From positions 2,067,303 through 2,131,302 of the forward strand of contig NW_004454281.1 in NCBI RefSeq assembly GCF_000283155.1: a stretch of DNA of 64,000 nt, given 5' to 3'. The stretch's first letter is position 1. Each line of letters starts with the position of its first letter. Source of the DNA: Ceratotherium simum simum (taxonomy: Eukaryota; Chordata; Mammalia; Perissodactyla; Rhinocerotidae). Positions 1 through 14,600 of this stretch are shown here, one piece after another. Below the pieces are notes generated by a model, which ran no database searches, had not been told where the DNA came from, and saw only the letters and a list, made by a program, of their open reading frames with translations. A program made the translations under genes and the position numbers.

Positions 1-102
1 GCCACCTTGTTATCAAAAAGCCAATGTAATGACTACTTTAAAGATATGATATTTGGAAAACAAATCCACCAGCCATGGCACTACCTAAGAAGACCTGCCT
101 TA

Positions 103-345
103 GGGCTGGCCCGGGGGTACAAGCCGTTAAGTGCACGCGCTTCGGTGGCCAGAGGTTCACAGGTTGGGATCCCGGGCCCGCACCGACGCATCGCTTGTTA
201 AGCCATGCTATGGCGGCATCCCATATAAAAGTAGAGGAAGATGGGCAAGGATGTTAGCTCAGGGCCAATCTTCCTCAAGAAAAAAGGGGAGGATTGGCAT
301 CAGATGTTAGCTCACGGCTAGTCCTCCTCACAAAAAAAAAAAAAA
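103..345 (+). mobile_element. ERE SINE (tail type A)
   Basis: Full-length copy with a perfect 14-bp duplication AAGAAGACCTGCCT (87-100 and 346-359) and an A15 tail. Confidence 0.94.
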
Positions 346-3486
<3,141 letters not shown>

Positions 3487-4070
3487 TTTGTGCCGACCGC
3501 GCGGCACTTCTGGCCGGCGCCCCACTCTCGCCGGCCCGCACTTCCCGGCAAGCCTAGCGCTCCTCGAGACGCCGCGGGTCCGGGAGGCACCGGCGTCGGG
3601 ATCCTGCGGCAAGCGCGACACCTTATGGGAAACGTTTCCTGCGAAGTATGAGGGCCCGGTTCCCCCTTCCAATGAACACGGTATCAGGTCCCCAGCCCTG
3701 TCCCGGTGCCTGCCAGGCCCACGCCGCCCGGAGGTCGGCCACATTTCCCGGCATGCCCTGTCTGCGCGTGGCTCCGGCCTTGATCGTCCGCCGCTCCCGG
3801 GATCCCCGGTGGAGGGTTCCGGGCTCTCAGCGGCCTGCGAGGAAGCCCAACTATCCCCTTCCTGCTTGCGCCCCCAGTTCTGGCCCCCCGCGTCTCCCCT
3901 CGGCACTCCTATTGTCTGGGAGGCAGAGTGGCGCAGAGGCTCTGGATTCTCATTCCTACTTAATAGCAGAGCCTCAGGTTCTTTACCTGAGAAATGGGGA
4001 TTCGGGAAGCTCTGGCTGCCATGAGAAGCATGGGGTCTGTCTCAGGACCCAGGCTCTACAGCCATAAGTG

Positions 4071-4294
4071 GGTTGGCCGGCTCCGTGGCTTAGCGGTTAA
4101 GTGCGCGCGCTCTGATCCTGGCGGCCCGGGTCCGGATCCCGGGCGCGCCCCGAGGCACCACTTCTCCGTCCAACGCGAGGCCGAGTCCCACGTACAGCAA
4201 CTAGAAGGATGTGAACCTATGACATACAACTATCTACTGGGGCTTTGGGGGGAAAAAAAATGAATAAATAAAATCTTTAAAAAAAAAAAAAAAA
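4071..4294 (+). mobile_element. ERE SINE (tail type B)
   Basis: GGTTGGCCGGCTCCGTGGCT head, CTATCTACTGGGGCTTTGGG tail and A-run. It lies between the LZTR1 promoter and the AIFM3 3' end. Confidence 0.92.
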
Positions 4295-4299
4295 GTGGG

Positions 4300-4640
4300 C
4301 AAATGCCCCCAAACTGCCAAGCGGGAGCTGCCTCTGGCCTCTCAAGTAGCACTTCTTGTCTCAAGCCCTTTGTGTGTGCTGTCCCCTTCACCTGGAGTGC
4401 ACTTCTTTCAAAATCCAGATCCAAGACACTGGTTGGAGAAACCTTCCTAACACCGGGGGAGGGGCGGGGAGGATTGGGGAGGGGTGTGGATCAGCTGCTA
4501 CCTCCTCTGGGCACTCACAGGCCAAACTTAATTGGTGTGGCATTGAGCATTCTGTGGTTGTGCCTGTCTCTCCATCATCTGCTTTCTCCTTCATGAGTGT
4601 GATGGTGCTCAGGGCAAGCTACCCCAGGAGGCGCCACTCT
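4300..4640 (+). repeat. L2-like ancient LINE fragment
   Basis: The stretch has the wording of L2 3' regions (CTTTGTGTGTGCTGTCCCCT, then CCTGGAGTGC and CCTTCCTAAC). It is diverged and its boundaries are approximate. Confidence 0.4.
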
Positions 4641-4699
4641 GGTATGCGGATTATTTCGAGCTGAAGACAATAAGGACTCAGAGAACTCAGGAAGAATAT

Positions 4700-5297
4700 T
4701 TGAGTTTCCCCTCCCAAACTGCCTAAAGAATTTAAAACAAAAGATCTGTTTCAGTAAGGAGTTATTATCATGACGGCTGTAAAGATAATGTAGGATAGAG
4801 GTTACAATAGAAAAGGCACCAACAAGCCCATCTTATCGGAAGTTCTGTCTCTCTGGCCACATTCTCTGGATGGCCCTGCGAGGAGTTGCCAGGCAAACAT
4901 TTACATTTATAAGGGAAGTCTCCATTTGTAAAGGTATCTCCCTCTCTGTATTGGGAAGAGGGGGGATGACCTCATTTCTAGAAACTTATCAATGTGGAAG
5001 CTGAGGCCTTAAAACTGCATAATAACCTTACTCTTGTTTACTGTGCTTTAGTGGTAATCTCCTGTAACTGACTCCCCCCACCCCCAACATCCTCCTTTGT
5101 CTTTGGTTGAACATGGTATTTAAGACAAGAATTTCTGCTATTGTGTTGAGAAACGCAGTGTCCCTGCTTTCTCCCATGTATACATGTTATTAAACTTGGT
5201 ATTATTTTCTCCTGCTAACCTGTCTTGTTAATTATTTGGCCAGCCATAAGAACCTTAAGGAAAAGGGCAGAGGGAGATTCTCTCCCTCTCCTGACAA
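4700..5297 (+). mobile_element. Solo LTR-like element, ERV1-type
   Basis: The 3' part has the layout of an old ERV1 LTR. A TATTTAAG box lies near 5118, an ATTAAA signal near 5190, and then the conserved 'CTGCTAACCTGTCTTGTTAA' and 'CCAGCCATAAGAACCTTAAGG' style U5 wording, ending in CTCTCCTGACA at about 5297. The 5' boundary (TGAGTTTCC or TGCCTAAAG near 4700-4730) is uncertain and I could not find a matching 4-bp target duplication. No internal retroviral genes are present. It sits between the AIFM3 3' end and the LZTR1 promoter. Confidence 0.55.
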
Positions 5298-5347
5298 GTG
5301 TTTGCCCAATGACATTGGAAGTCACACACATCTGCAAATGTGTGCAT

Positions 5348-5353
5348 TTTAAT
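5348..5353 (-). terminator. AIFM3: AIFM3 candidate polyadenylation signal
   Basis: ATTAAA on the minus strand, 275 nt after the AIFM3 stop codon. A GATGTGTGTG stretch a short distance downstream (near 5330) is a good GU-rich element. I saw no AATAAA between the stop and this point, so the AIFM3 3' UTR would be about 290 nt. Confidence 0.6.
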
Positions 5354-5628
5354 TTTAAGATAATGTCTAATATGTTGCAGGGTCCTAGAGGGAACCAGTC
5401 CCAACAGAGGGAGAAGCAGCAGGGCCTGTCCTGCCTCCACCGCCAGCCATTGGTGGCAGCCGAGGCCTTGGGTGGTGAGCATCCTGGAGGCAGCCGAAGG
5501 CAAGCACTGGGAGGGCTCAGATGCTGCCCTGGGGGGTCCTGGGAAATTGGAGGTTGGCACCTGCCCCCAAGGCATGGCTTCTGTCCCTGGTGCCCCAGCG
5601 TGCCTGTCCAGGTCCGCTGCATGCGAGC

Positions 5629-5668
5629 TCAGGATCCTTTCCCTGTGAGCCAAGACATGTCGCCAGTC
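5629..5668 (-). CDS. AIFM3: AIFM3 last coding exon
   Basis: 40 nt after acceptor attcctgcag encoding (K)TGDMSWLTGKGS and TGA at 5631-5629. The 3' UTR continues to about 5330. Confidence 0.93.
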
Positions 5669-8600
5669 CTGCAGGAATGGGGGAATAATCAGGGCAGAAG
5701 AAGAGAGCAGGCTCCCCACTCGGCACCATGAGCAGCTGGCCCTTGAGGACAGCAGGGGGCCTGCTCTGTGCCAGGCCCTGGTGCCCAGCACGAGTGTGTA
5801 CTAGGGCAGAGGAGGGAAGACCATCGGGGCAGGCTCTGGGCTGAGGTGGGAAAAGTTCAGAACAGTCAACAGGAAGGACAGGACACACGTACTTGCTGTG
5901 CGGTAGAAACAGCCTTTTCGAAGGCAAAAGAGAGAGAGGATCAGGGAGAGAGCATGTCATTCATCATGTCCCCTCTTGGTTCTCTATTGTTTCTAGCCTG
6001 AGGCCTACCCCTGTCCTGCGGCCTCCAGGCTTTCCCCAGTCCCTGGGGGCTCTCCCTAGACAGGACTCCCATTGCCACCATGCCGGGATGAGGGTAACAG
6101 CTGGTGTCCACTATCCCCCAGACCCTGAACAACCACCCCACATCTCTGTGCAGGGTGTCCCCAGGAGCATCACTAGGGGCATTTCCCCACCTAGCTTCTG
6201 CCAGGTTCAACACAACCATGTCCAGTCAGGTGTCCCAGGCCCGGTGATTGCCCAGGCAGTGGGCCTTGACCCCTCCCCACAGCACTGGCCCTGCCCTAGG
6301 ACACGGCCCTTTTTCCTTCCACCCCCAGGAGCACATATAACCAGCCCGCTCCCTAACCACAACCTTTGCCCCACACGGCCCCACAACCCTGGCATCCTCA
6401 GACTGTGGGGGCCAAGAGTTGGGGGAAGGGCCCTAGAGGGCTGTGGGGGTAGCTGGCTGCCATGGGCAGCTTGAGCCAGTCCCTCAGCGGACCCCCTCAC
6501 CCCAGCCAAGGCCTCTGAGACCAACACTCACTCCACCTCCCGCTTCCGGATGGCACGGCCTGAGGCCAGCACCTCAGCCACCTTGGACACAATGGGATCA
6601 TAGTTCATGCTGGCCACGGCGATCACCTCGTCGCCTCTGCAGAGAGAGGGTGGCTGAGCCCAGGAACTGCCCAGCAGCAGCAGCCCTTCTTGGAGACCCT
6701 GACTCACTCCTGTCCACCTACCTGGGGCCCAGGCAGGGATCTTACCCAAGACAACAGGAACGTCCTGAGCACCCAGCCCTCCCGCTTCGCACTTTACCGC
6801 TTGGCCCAGCAAGGGCTTCCGGCTCCTGCAGGACCCCATGGAGGCTCCAGCCTTCCTCCTCAATGGGGTTCAGGGCTGGCTCCGTCGGGGATCATCACTT
6901 TCTACCTGTGTGACTTTCCTCAGTGTAAAAGTAGGGTGTCACCCCCCGCCTCAGAGAGCTGTCCTGAAGATAAATGCCCCTCCTCAACGCGTGGCAGGGG
7001 AGTCACTGCTGCCCACCTCCTCACCTTTCCTGGCTGTCTCCTGCCTAGCTGCCTCCCTTCGCCACTTGGCCCAGCTTTCTGGGAAGGCCCCTCCCGCCCG
7101 AGCTTCCGCTGCTTCACGCCCTTGCTCCGCCACGTCGCTCTCACTTGGTGTAAAAAGCCACGAACTTCAGCTGCTCCAGATCCCCCTGGATGATGACGTC
7201 GTCGAAGCCGTCTCCGTACCCTGTGGGCCGGGCGGGCGGCGCCCACGTGAGCCAGCTCCACCGGGTCAGCGCCCTGTGCCCTTCTAACTTCCCCCCCCCC
7301 GCGGGGACCCCCTCCAGGCCCGGCTCCCTTTGTCCTTTTAGGTAGTCCCCGGGCCCGCCCCCAGCGAGTTCTGTGCTCCTTCGTATAGCTGTCACGGCCC
7401 CGGCCCTAGGATGCTCATAGCCCCGCCCTAACCTCCAAGCCCCGCCTCTGCCCTCCGCGAGCACCTGGGCCCCGCCCCCGTGCCAGGCCCCTCTGGTACC
7501 TGCATAGCGTAGGCTCTTGCCGAACATGGCTGTCCACAGGTAGGGCACGGTGCTGATCTCTGCCTCCTGCGCTAGCATGTTCTGGGCCGCCACCCGCCCT
7601 GAGGGACCCAGGGTCGTGTGAGCCCCGACCCTAGTCCTCACCACCCCTACACTGCCTGCCAAGGCTTTATGGGGACCCTGACATGTGGGGACTCCTCGCC
7701 TTCCCAGAGATCAAGAAGGGCATCATTGCACAACCTCAGTTGCAGTTGATGGGTGCTGAGGGGTACACCTGGCTCAAAGCTGGCCACTTAGATTGCTTCT
7801 CTGGAGAATTTGAATGACGTGTCCTGGGTCTGGAAGGTCTGCTTCCTGGGGTTGTGGGGCTGCCCGGCCATTTCAGGTGTGCACACAGAACTATTCAGAC
7901 ACGTCAGGTCTGAAGAGGAGGCAGGAGAATGGGGCACACAAGTCCCCAGAGAAGCAGAGATGACAGTCACACCCAGGGACCCAGAGAGAATAGCATGAGT
8001 GGCTTCCCAGTTCATGTGAGGCCCCAGTGGACCCCAGCAGTGGGGTGTCTATGAGAGTCCCCTGGACCCCCCAGTTAAACCTTAGGTACCCTGGCTGATG
8101 AGTAGCCTTTGGTTCCTTGAAACCTAGCACTAACTTTAGACCTTGGACCTGAACAGAAGTTGGTACCAGGAGTGGCGTTTCAGGCAGCCGCTCAGACAAG
8201 GTGAAGGCAGAGGGAAGGGGGGGTGCAGGGAGTCTGGCGGTCCTCCCTGTGAGGCAGCTACCTTGCTGGCACCTACAGCTTAGGGGCCCAGACCAGGTAT
8301 GCACAGGTGAGTGAGGCTTCAGAGGCTTGGTGACCACCAGACGTGAAGGGAAAGCTATTCCTCAGAGAGCACAACAGTTCCCCACCGAGCCCGAGTTTCC
8401 AGGCCTGCCTGAGGCAACTGGGTTCACAGAGCCAGTCGAATGGCCCACGGGAGACAGAGGCACTGACTGGGGAGGTGGCCCATGTCCCATGGCCCCTTTC
8501 TCTCTCCCTGGGTGACTGCACAGGTTGGTGGGGAATTCTGCAGAACGTGTGTGTTTGAGGACAAAAGGAAAGGAGAGGCTGGTGGAAGGACAACTGAGGG

Positions 8601-11600
8601 GGGAGGGGCACTGTGGATGGCTGAATGGGGTGTCCAGAGGGCACTGGAAGGAGGTCTCTAGAGATGGGCCACAGGGCTTGCTCTGTGAGCTGGCTTGATC
8701 AGCTGGTGAGGCTGATCAGATAGGTCACCACAGAGCCTTGAACGGCTAACCCAGTGACCAGGACCAAGGCCAGCAACTGAGGGGTGGGCCAGGGGGAGGC
8801 TGAGACCCTGGGACAGCCTCCCACCCTCCACCCTTCTGCGGGGCTGGCTATACCCTGTGCATGAGCCATCTGCCAGTGTGGGATGTTCACTTTGCGATTG
8901 TTCCTCCAGGCCAGGGGGAAGGTGACAGCATCGCCAGCTGCAAACACACCTGGGACGTTGGTCTGCATCATCTGTGGGGAGAGGGCTCAGGGCTCCATGG
9001 GTGGGTCAGGGGCCCTGACCTGGACCTTCCACGGCCCCCAGCCGAGCACCCTGCCCGCCCCAGCCAGCTCCACCTTGTTGACAGGGATGAAGCCTCGGGA
9101 ATCCAGACTGATGCCACTCTGCCTCAGGAAGCCCGTGGCGGGCACCGCACCTGACAGGACACACCACAGCATCCACTCCCCGGTCCCTCCCTTCTCCCGC
9201 CTCATTGCTCTCCATGACCCACACCCTTCACGTGCCGCAATCCAGCCCCAGACTGATCCTCCAACCGGCTGCCCACCCTGCAGCCTCCACACCTCCTGTT
9301 CCCTCTGCCTGGACCCCCACAGACCCACGTGTCTCCCATTAGGCCTCAGGCATCACCTCCTCTGAGTAGCGCTCCATGAAGCCCCCTGGGGGATCAGTGG
9401 GCCACACCTCCCCAGCCCCTGTGCTGCCACATCCCAGCTTTGTCCCTCCCCAAATAGGCACCTCAACTGGAGCAGGGACCAGTTAGAGGCTTGTTCATGT
9501 CCTGCAGCCTGCACAGGGCAGGCCATGCACTCAAGTATTAGTAGGCAGCGGTCACTGGGAGCATCCTTGTGCCAGGCCCTGGCTAAGCCTGGTATGCATG
9601 TTCTCCAACAGCCCTGTGAAGTGGGTACGTTTGGGGTCCCCACTTTACGGATGTGGAAACTGAGGCTCAGGGAGGGGAAGGGACTGGCCCAAGGTCACTC
9701 TCAAGCACGTGTGTGTAGTTCTGCTCATTCTCGCCTGCCTGCTCACCCACTCACCAATGCCCACCACACAGACGTCAGCCCGCACGACCTTGCTGCTCTT
9801 GAGCACGACCTCCTTCAGCTGTGGGGAGTGGTTGGGTGAGCAGGAAGGCCCAGCCCCCAGGCACATGGGAGCGGGGACAGAAAGCAGCAGGAGCAAGGAG
9901 AAGGGCCCACCTTTCCCTCCTGCGCCCGCAGCTCCGACACCTCCGTCTGCATGTAGAACTTGACCCGGTTGTTCTCAAACATCTGTCAGGGAAGGTGGGT
10001 GGGGGGGCAGTGGGTGAGAGCCCGCCCAGGGACTGAGCTGGGCGCCCAGGGTTCCGAAGCGCTGAGTGCTGGGGTGGGCTCACCTTCATGAGGGCACGAC
10101 CGACACGCTCCCCTAGGAACCTCCTGAAGGGCGTCTCCTCCAGCTCCACCACAGACACTGAGTGGGCCTTCTCAGTCAGATAGGCGGCCACCTCCATCCC
10201 TGGGGCCAGGGTAGGGGGCAGGCTGGCACCCTGCACCTCCCAGGGCCAGTACCACCCCAGGACCGGTGATGATGGCCTGACCACCACCCCCAGCTGCTCA
10301 CCCAGAAAGCCAGCTCCCACGACCACCACGTTGCGGCCCCAGGCCAGCCTCACCACGCGATTGGCATCCTCAGGCGTCCGGATGGTGAACACGTTCTCCA
10401 CCTCTTTGCCTTTGCAGCTCAGGGTCTTAGGGCTGAGATGTGGCTGGTGTCAGTGAGGGGCTCGTGGCACCCCAAGCCCTCCCATCCTGGCTGGTGTTCT
10501 AACCAGTGTCCAACAGGGTGCCAGGGGAGACCCCTCCCACCTGCTCCCTGGTGCCAGCAGCAGCTTGCTGTACTCCAGCTTGAAGCCATCCTTGAACACG
10601 GCCTTCTTATTTCTCACGTCCACTGTGACCACCTGCAACCCCCGCCAGGCAGAGTGTGGCCTGGGCATGGACCTGGGCCTGGCCACCCACTCTCGGGTCC
10701 TGCAATACACCCAGAGCCGGCCAGGCCCTCTGGGCAGCTCCATAGGGCTGTTCCTATCATCCGGTCGTCTCCCCTCCCTCCTGGCAGCTCCTCCTCGCTC
10801 TGTAAGCTTCAGACATCACCCTCCATTCAAAGCCCTCCTTACACTCCCAAGTCCCACCAGGCTCTCCTGCTCCAGCCCCGAGCAGAGAGTCTGTGTCCCC
10901 ACACACCAGACCTCCACGAGTGCCCATGACCCTGCCAACAAGAGGATCCAGTGCTGCCTCCCAGGCCTGCAGCACCCCAGGTGCCAGGGCAGTGGGGGCA
11001 GGAGGGCGGAGCACTGCACACCCATCCATGGGCCCACATGCTTCACGCCCTTCATCGTTCCCACGAAGCCTTCCCCAGGCCTGTTCCCTGGCCTTGGCCC
11101 CAGACCTGGGCCTCCGTGAGCACCTCGATGCCGTAGGCTCGGAAGAACTCCTTGGGCCTTAGGGCCAGCTGCTCGGGCTGTGCATCCAGGGACTGCAGGA
11201 GACAGCCAGCTTGAAACAGGGCCAGGAGGCCATTGTTCTATTTTGCAACAGAGGACCTGGGGCCCAGGGAGGGTAGGGCCAGCACCAGGTCACATAGGGG
11301 CTTCAGGACAGAACTCAACAAATCCATGTCTTCCTGGGGCACCACTGGTGGGCCTGGCATGAGCGGAGAGGGCAGCTGGCCAGACCCCCAAGGGGAGACA
11401 AGCAAGGCTCCAAGTGGGCTTAACTGGGACCCAGAGGGGAGGGTGTGGGCCCTGCCCAGCCCCTACTCGCCCCACCTCCCACCTTGCTGAGCTTGGGCCG
11501 GTCGTAGGGGGGGTGCCGGTCCAGCGTGCACAGGACAATCCTGTCTGAGAAGCCCTCCTGCCGCAGGGTCTCCGCACACACCAGGCCAGCTGCCCCTGAG

Positions 11601-14600
11601 GGGAGAGGGCTGGGGTTAGGACCACTTCTCCCCTACCCAACCCTGCCCCTTAGGACCCCACCACCAACCTGCGCCCACAATGAGCACGTTGGTACTGCCG
11701 CTGTGGCCAGCGCTCGGAGAGATACACTTGGCCATCACCTTGGTTCTTCGCTGCAGCTGCAAGGCCTGGGGTTGGCCGGAGAGTGGGGGGCAGCTGGGAG
11801 CTGGAGTCATCGTCATCCTTCCTATGCCATCATCCCAGCAGGCCAGGTCCTGCTGCTCCAGTCCAGCCTCATCCCCACCATGCAGCCCTGCACTCTGCCC
11901 CCCAGCCACACACATCACACTCCCTCCCACTGCAAGGCCTTTGCACAAGCTGTTCCCTGGGCCCAGATGCCCTCCTTGGCCCTCCCTTTTGCCTGAGCCC
12001 CAGCCACTCCCTCACCTGCTTGCTGGCCCGGACGTACACCTTCTCCTTCTCAATCTTCACCTGCAAAGGCTGTGTTGCTCAGGACCAGGCTTTGGGGTGC
12101 TCCAGCCCCTGACCCTGCACCCCAGGCTCCCACTCCACCACTGTCCCAGCCCCACCTGGAACTTGTGCAGGCTGTCTAGGCCAGGGAAGTCCTCCAGGTC
12201 CCCAGTGCTGATGTTGAAGCAGGCGCCATGCCACGGGCAGCGCACCCGGCCACGAGACAGCACGCCTGGGAGGGGACAGTGCTAGGCTGGGGCCACCAGC
12301 AGGAGCACCTCTCCAAGGATCCCTCAGTCCCAGCACCCACTGGCCCTTCCCCACAGCCCAGGAGTTTCCACTAATAGACCAGGGCCTGGGGGTCCAGGGA
12401 GGGGCCAAGCTGGACTGGGGCCTAGTGGAGGTGGGGTAGAGCGCCCCCTTGTGATGGTGCCTCAGCCAAGCCTCCTGCATGGAGGTCCCAGCCCCACCTC
12501 CTGTGCACCAGGACAGCTCACCTTTCACCAGGGGCGCACCATAGTGTGGACACTTGTGGCCCAGGGCGTGGAACTCCCCATTGTCCTTCACCAGCAACAC
12601 CTTCCCCCAGCCCAGCTCCACTTCCCGCATCCTGGGGAGGGGCTGCACTCAGAGTTCAGGCCAGACACCAGGCACCGCCTCCTCCCAGAGTCCGGCCTTC
12701 TGGGGAGCAGGCCCAGACCAGAAGCCACAACCCACCAGGACAGGAGCTGGCCAGGGGCCCCTTGCAAGCCACCCTGCCGGCCCCATCCATGGCCTGCACC
12801 TTGTCCTCCCACCTTGGCTCCTCTGACCCCACTCCCAGGCCCAGCACCCACTGGCCATTCTCGAGGTCTTTGACATGGCAGATGGCGGCCTCCACGCAGT
12901 CCTGAGCGCCCGGGTAGGGGTGAGGGGCGGGCAGGCGCTCCTCAGTGTGGAAGTGGCGGGCCGTGCCATTGCCCTGGTAGGCCCGGGGGCTGCCCTTCCC
13001 GCTGGCTGACAGCTCCTCCTTGCCCCGCTCCTTCTCCGGCAGCACCACCTCGATCTTGAGCTCCACTGCAGGCAGGCGAGTTGGCCGGTGAGCCCCCAGC
13101 CGGGCCCCCTCCTCGCCCACCCCACGAGCTCTGGGCGGCTGGCTCCTCTGAGCGCAGGTTCTCCCCTGTGCCCGACCTCTCCAGAAAGCCACGTGCACCA
13201 CCAGCAAAGAGCCTTTAAAACAGGGAAGAAGCAGAGCAGGGCCGGCAGGGGGCGGCTGGGTGGGCTTCAATTAAGTTCTGCATGTTTTCTTTTTCAATAA
13301 CAAAATCAATCAGGCGGAACAAAGCGAAGCTCCTTCGACCCTGAAATTGCCCTTTCTCCAAGAATCTCTGTGGAGGAAAGAACCCTATGCCCCGAGTCTT
13401 GCTCTGACTCCAAGGGCACAGCCCCTGGTGCAGGACAACCATATCCCTGACAGATCAGGGGCGCATTTAGGGTCTGACTCAAGCGCGATCAGGGCATCAA
13501 AACCAGGGGAGGCTCAGTTCCCAGCCGGTGAATCTGGGTGACAGGATATGGAGGGTTCGTTGTTCTACGCTTGCAACTTTTCCTAAAACTAAAAGTGTAC
13601 ACAGTATAATTTCAACTTCTTAACATAGCTATTCTCGCCAGTTTGAGAATCCTGCCCATTTACCCAGGTGCTGGTTTGTCAGTCTTCGTGTGCAGGGGTC
13701 TGGGCCCTGGAGGTGAACCCCACCTGGGGGAGGTGCATGTGGACCACGAAGAGGGGACACGGGGGTCCCCAGCCTCCACACAGAAGACACTTCCCCTACA
13801 TGGGGCCTACTCTAGGGGGAGTTAGCCAAAGATTGTAATTGTCTTCTTTCTTCTTTTCCACATTTTCCAAATTCCCTGCAGTGTGCCTGGGGTATTTTTC
13901 TAATTAGAAGGGAACAATAAACAGAATTTTTAGCAGCGATAATCTGGCCTCCTGGGCTGCGGCTGCAGGGAGTGATGGAGGCTAAGCCCCTGGCACAGCA
14001 TGGGCCCCAGGTGGGAGCAGGAGGGGCCTCTCTCGCCTCCCAGGGCACCAGAGCCTCTCTGGCCTCTCCTCTCACCCCCTCCACCTCAGACCTGACCCTC
14101 CAGGGACAAAGAACCCGAGCCACCCCTCCGACCTTTGCTTATTCAGCTCCCCGTGGTTCGGACTGCCATCCTGCTCGGCCCAGAGACCTCCTGTCCGTCC
14201 ACCAGATGCAGCTCAGGTGTTGCCTCCCCGGTGCCCAGCCCCTGCACGTCCCTCATCCTGCAGTGTTCGTCCCCACCCCGGCCTGGCCCAGGAGCCTGGG
14301 GGGCAGGCCCCAGCCCAAGCCCAGGCATGGCAGGGGTGGGGGTGACTCCAGCTGGGCAGGAAGGGTGCAGGAGCACCCCCCACGCTGAATCTGTTATGTC
14401 AGGTGGGGGCATTACGAGTAGGGTGGGTTTTCTCCTCCATTTTCCACACTTTATGTAATTGTGTTAGAATGTTTTCAGAAGAATTAAAAAGAAAAATACT
14501 TCGGATTCAGCTGACACTAGCTATGAGAGCTGGAGAGAGGGAGGTCCCAGGGACAGCCTGGCAGGGGCCCAGATAACAGCCAAGCCAGGCTGTTTTCATC

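Noticed and set aside
5255..5791. 178-codon minus-strand frame around the last AIFM3 exon
   Set aside because: It reads the last exon in the wrong frame; the correct frame gives TGDMSWLTGKGS and stop.
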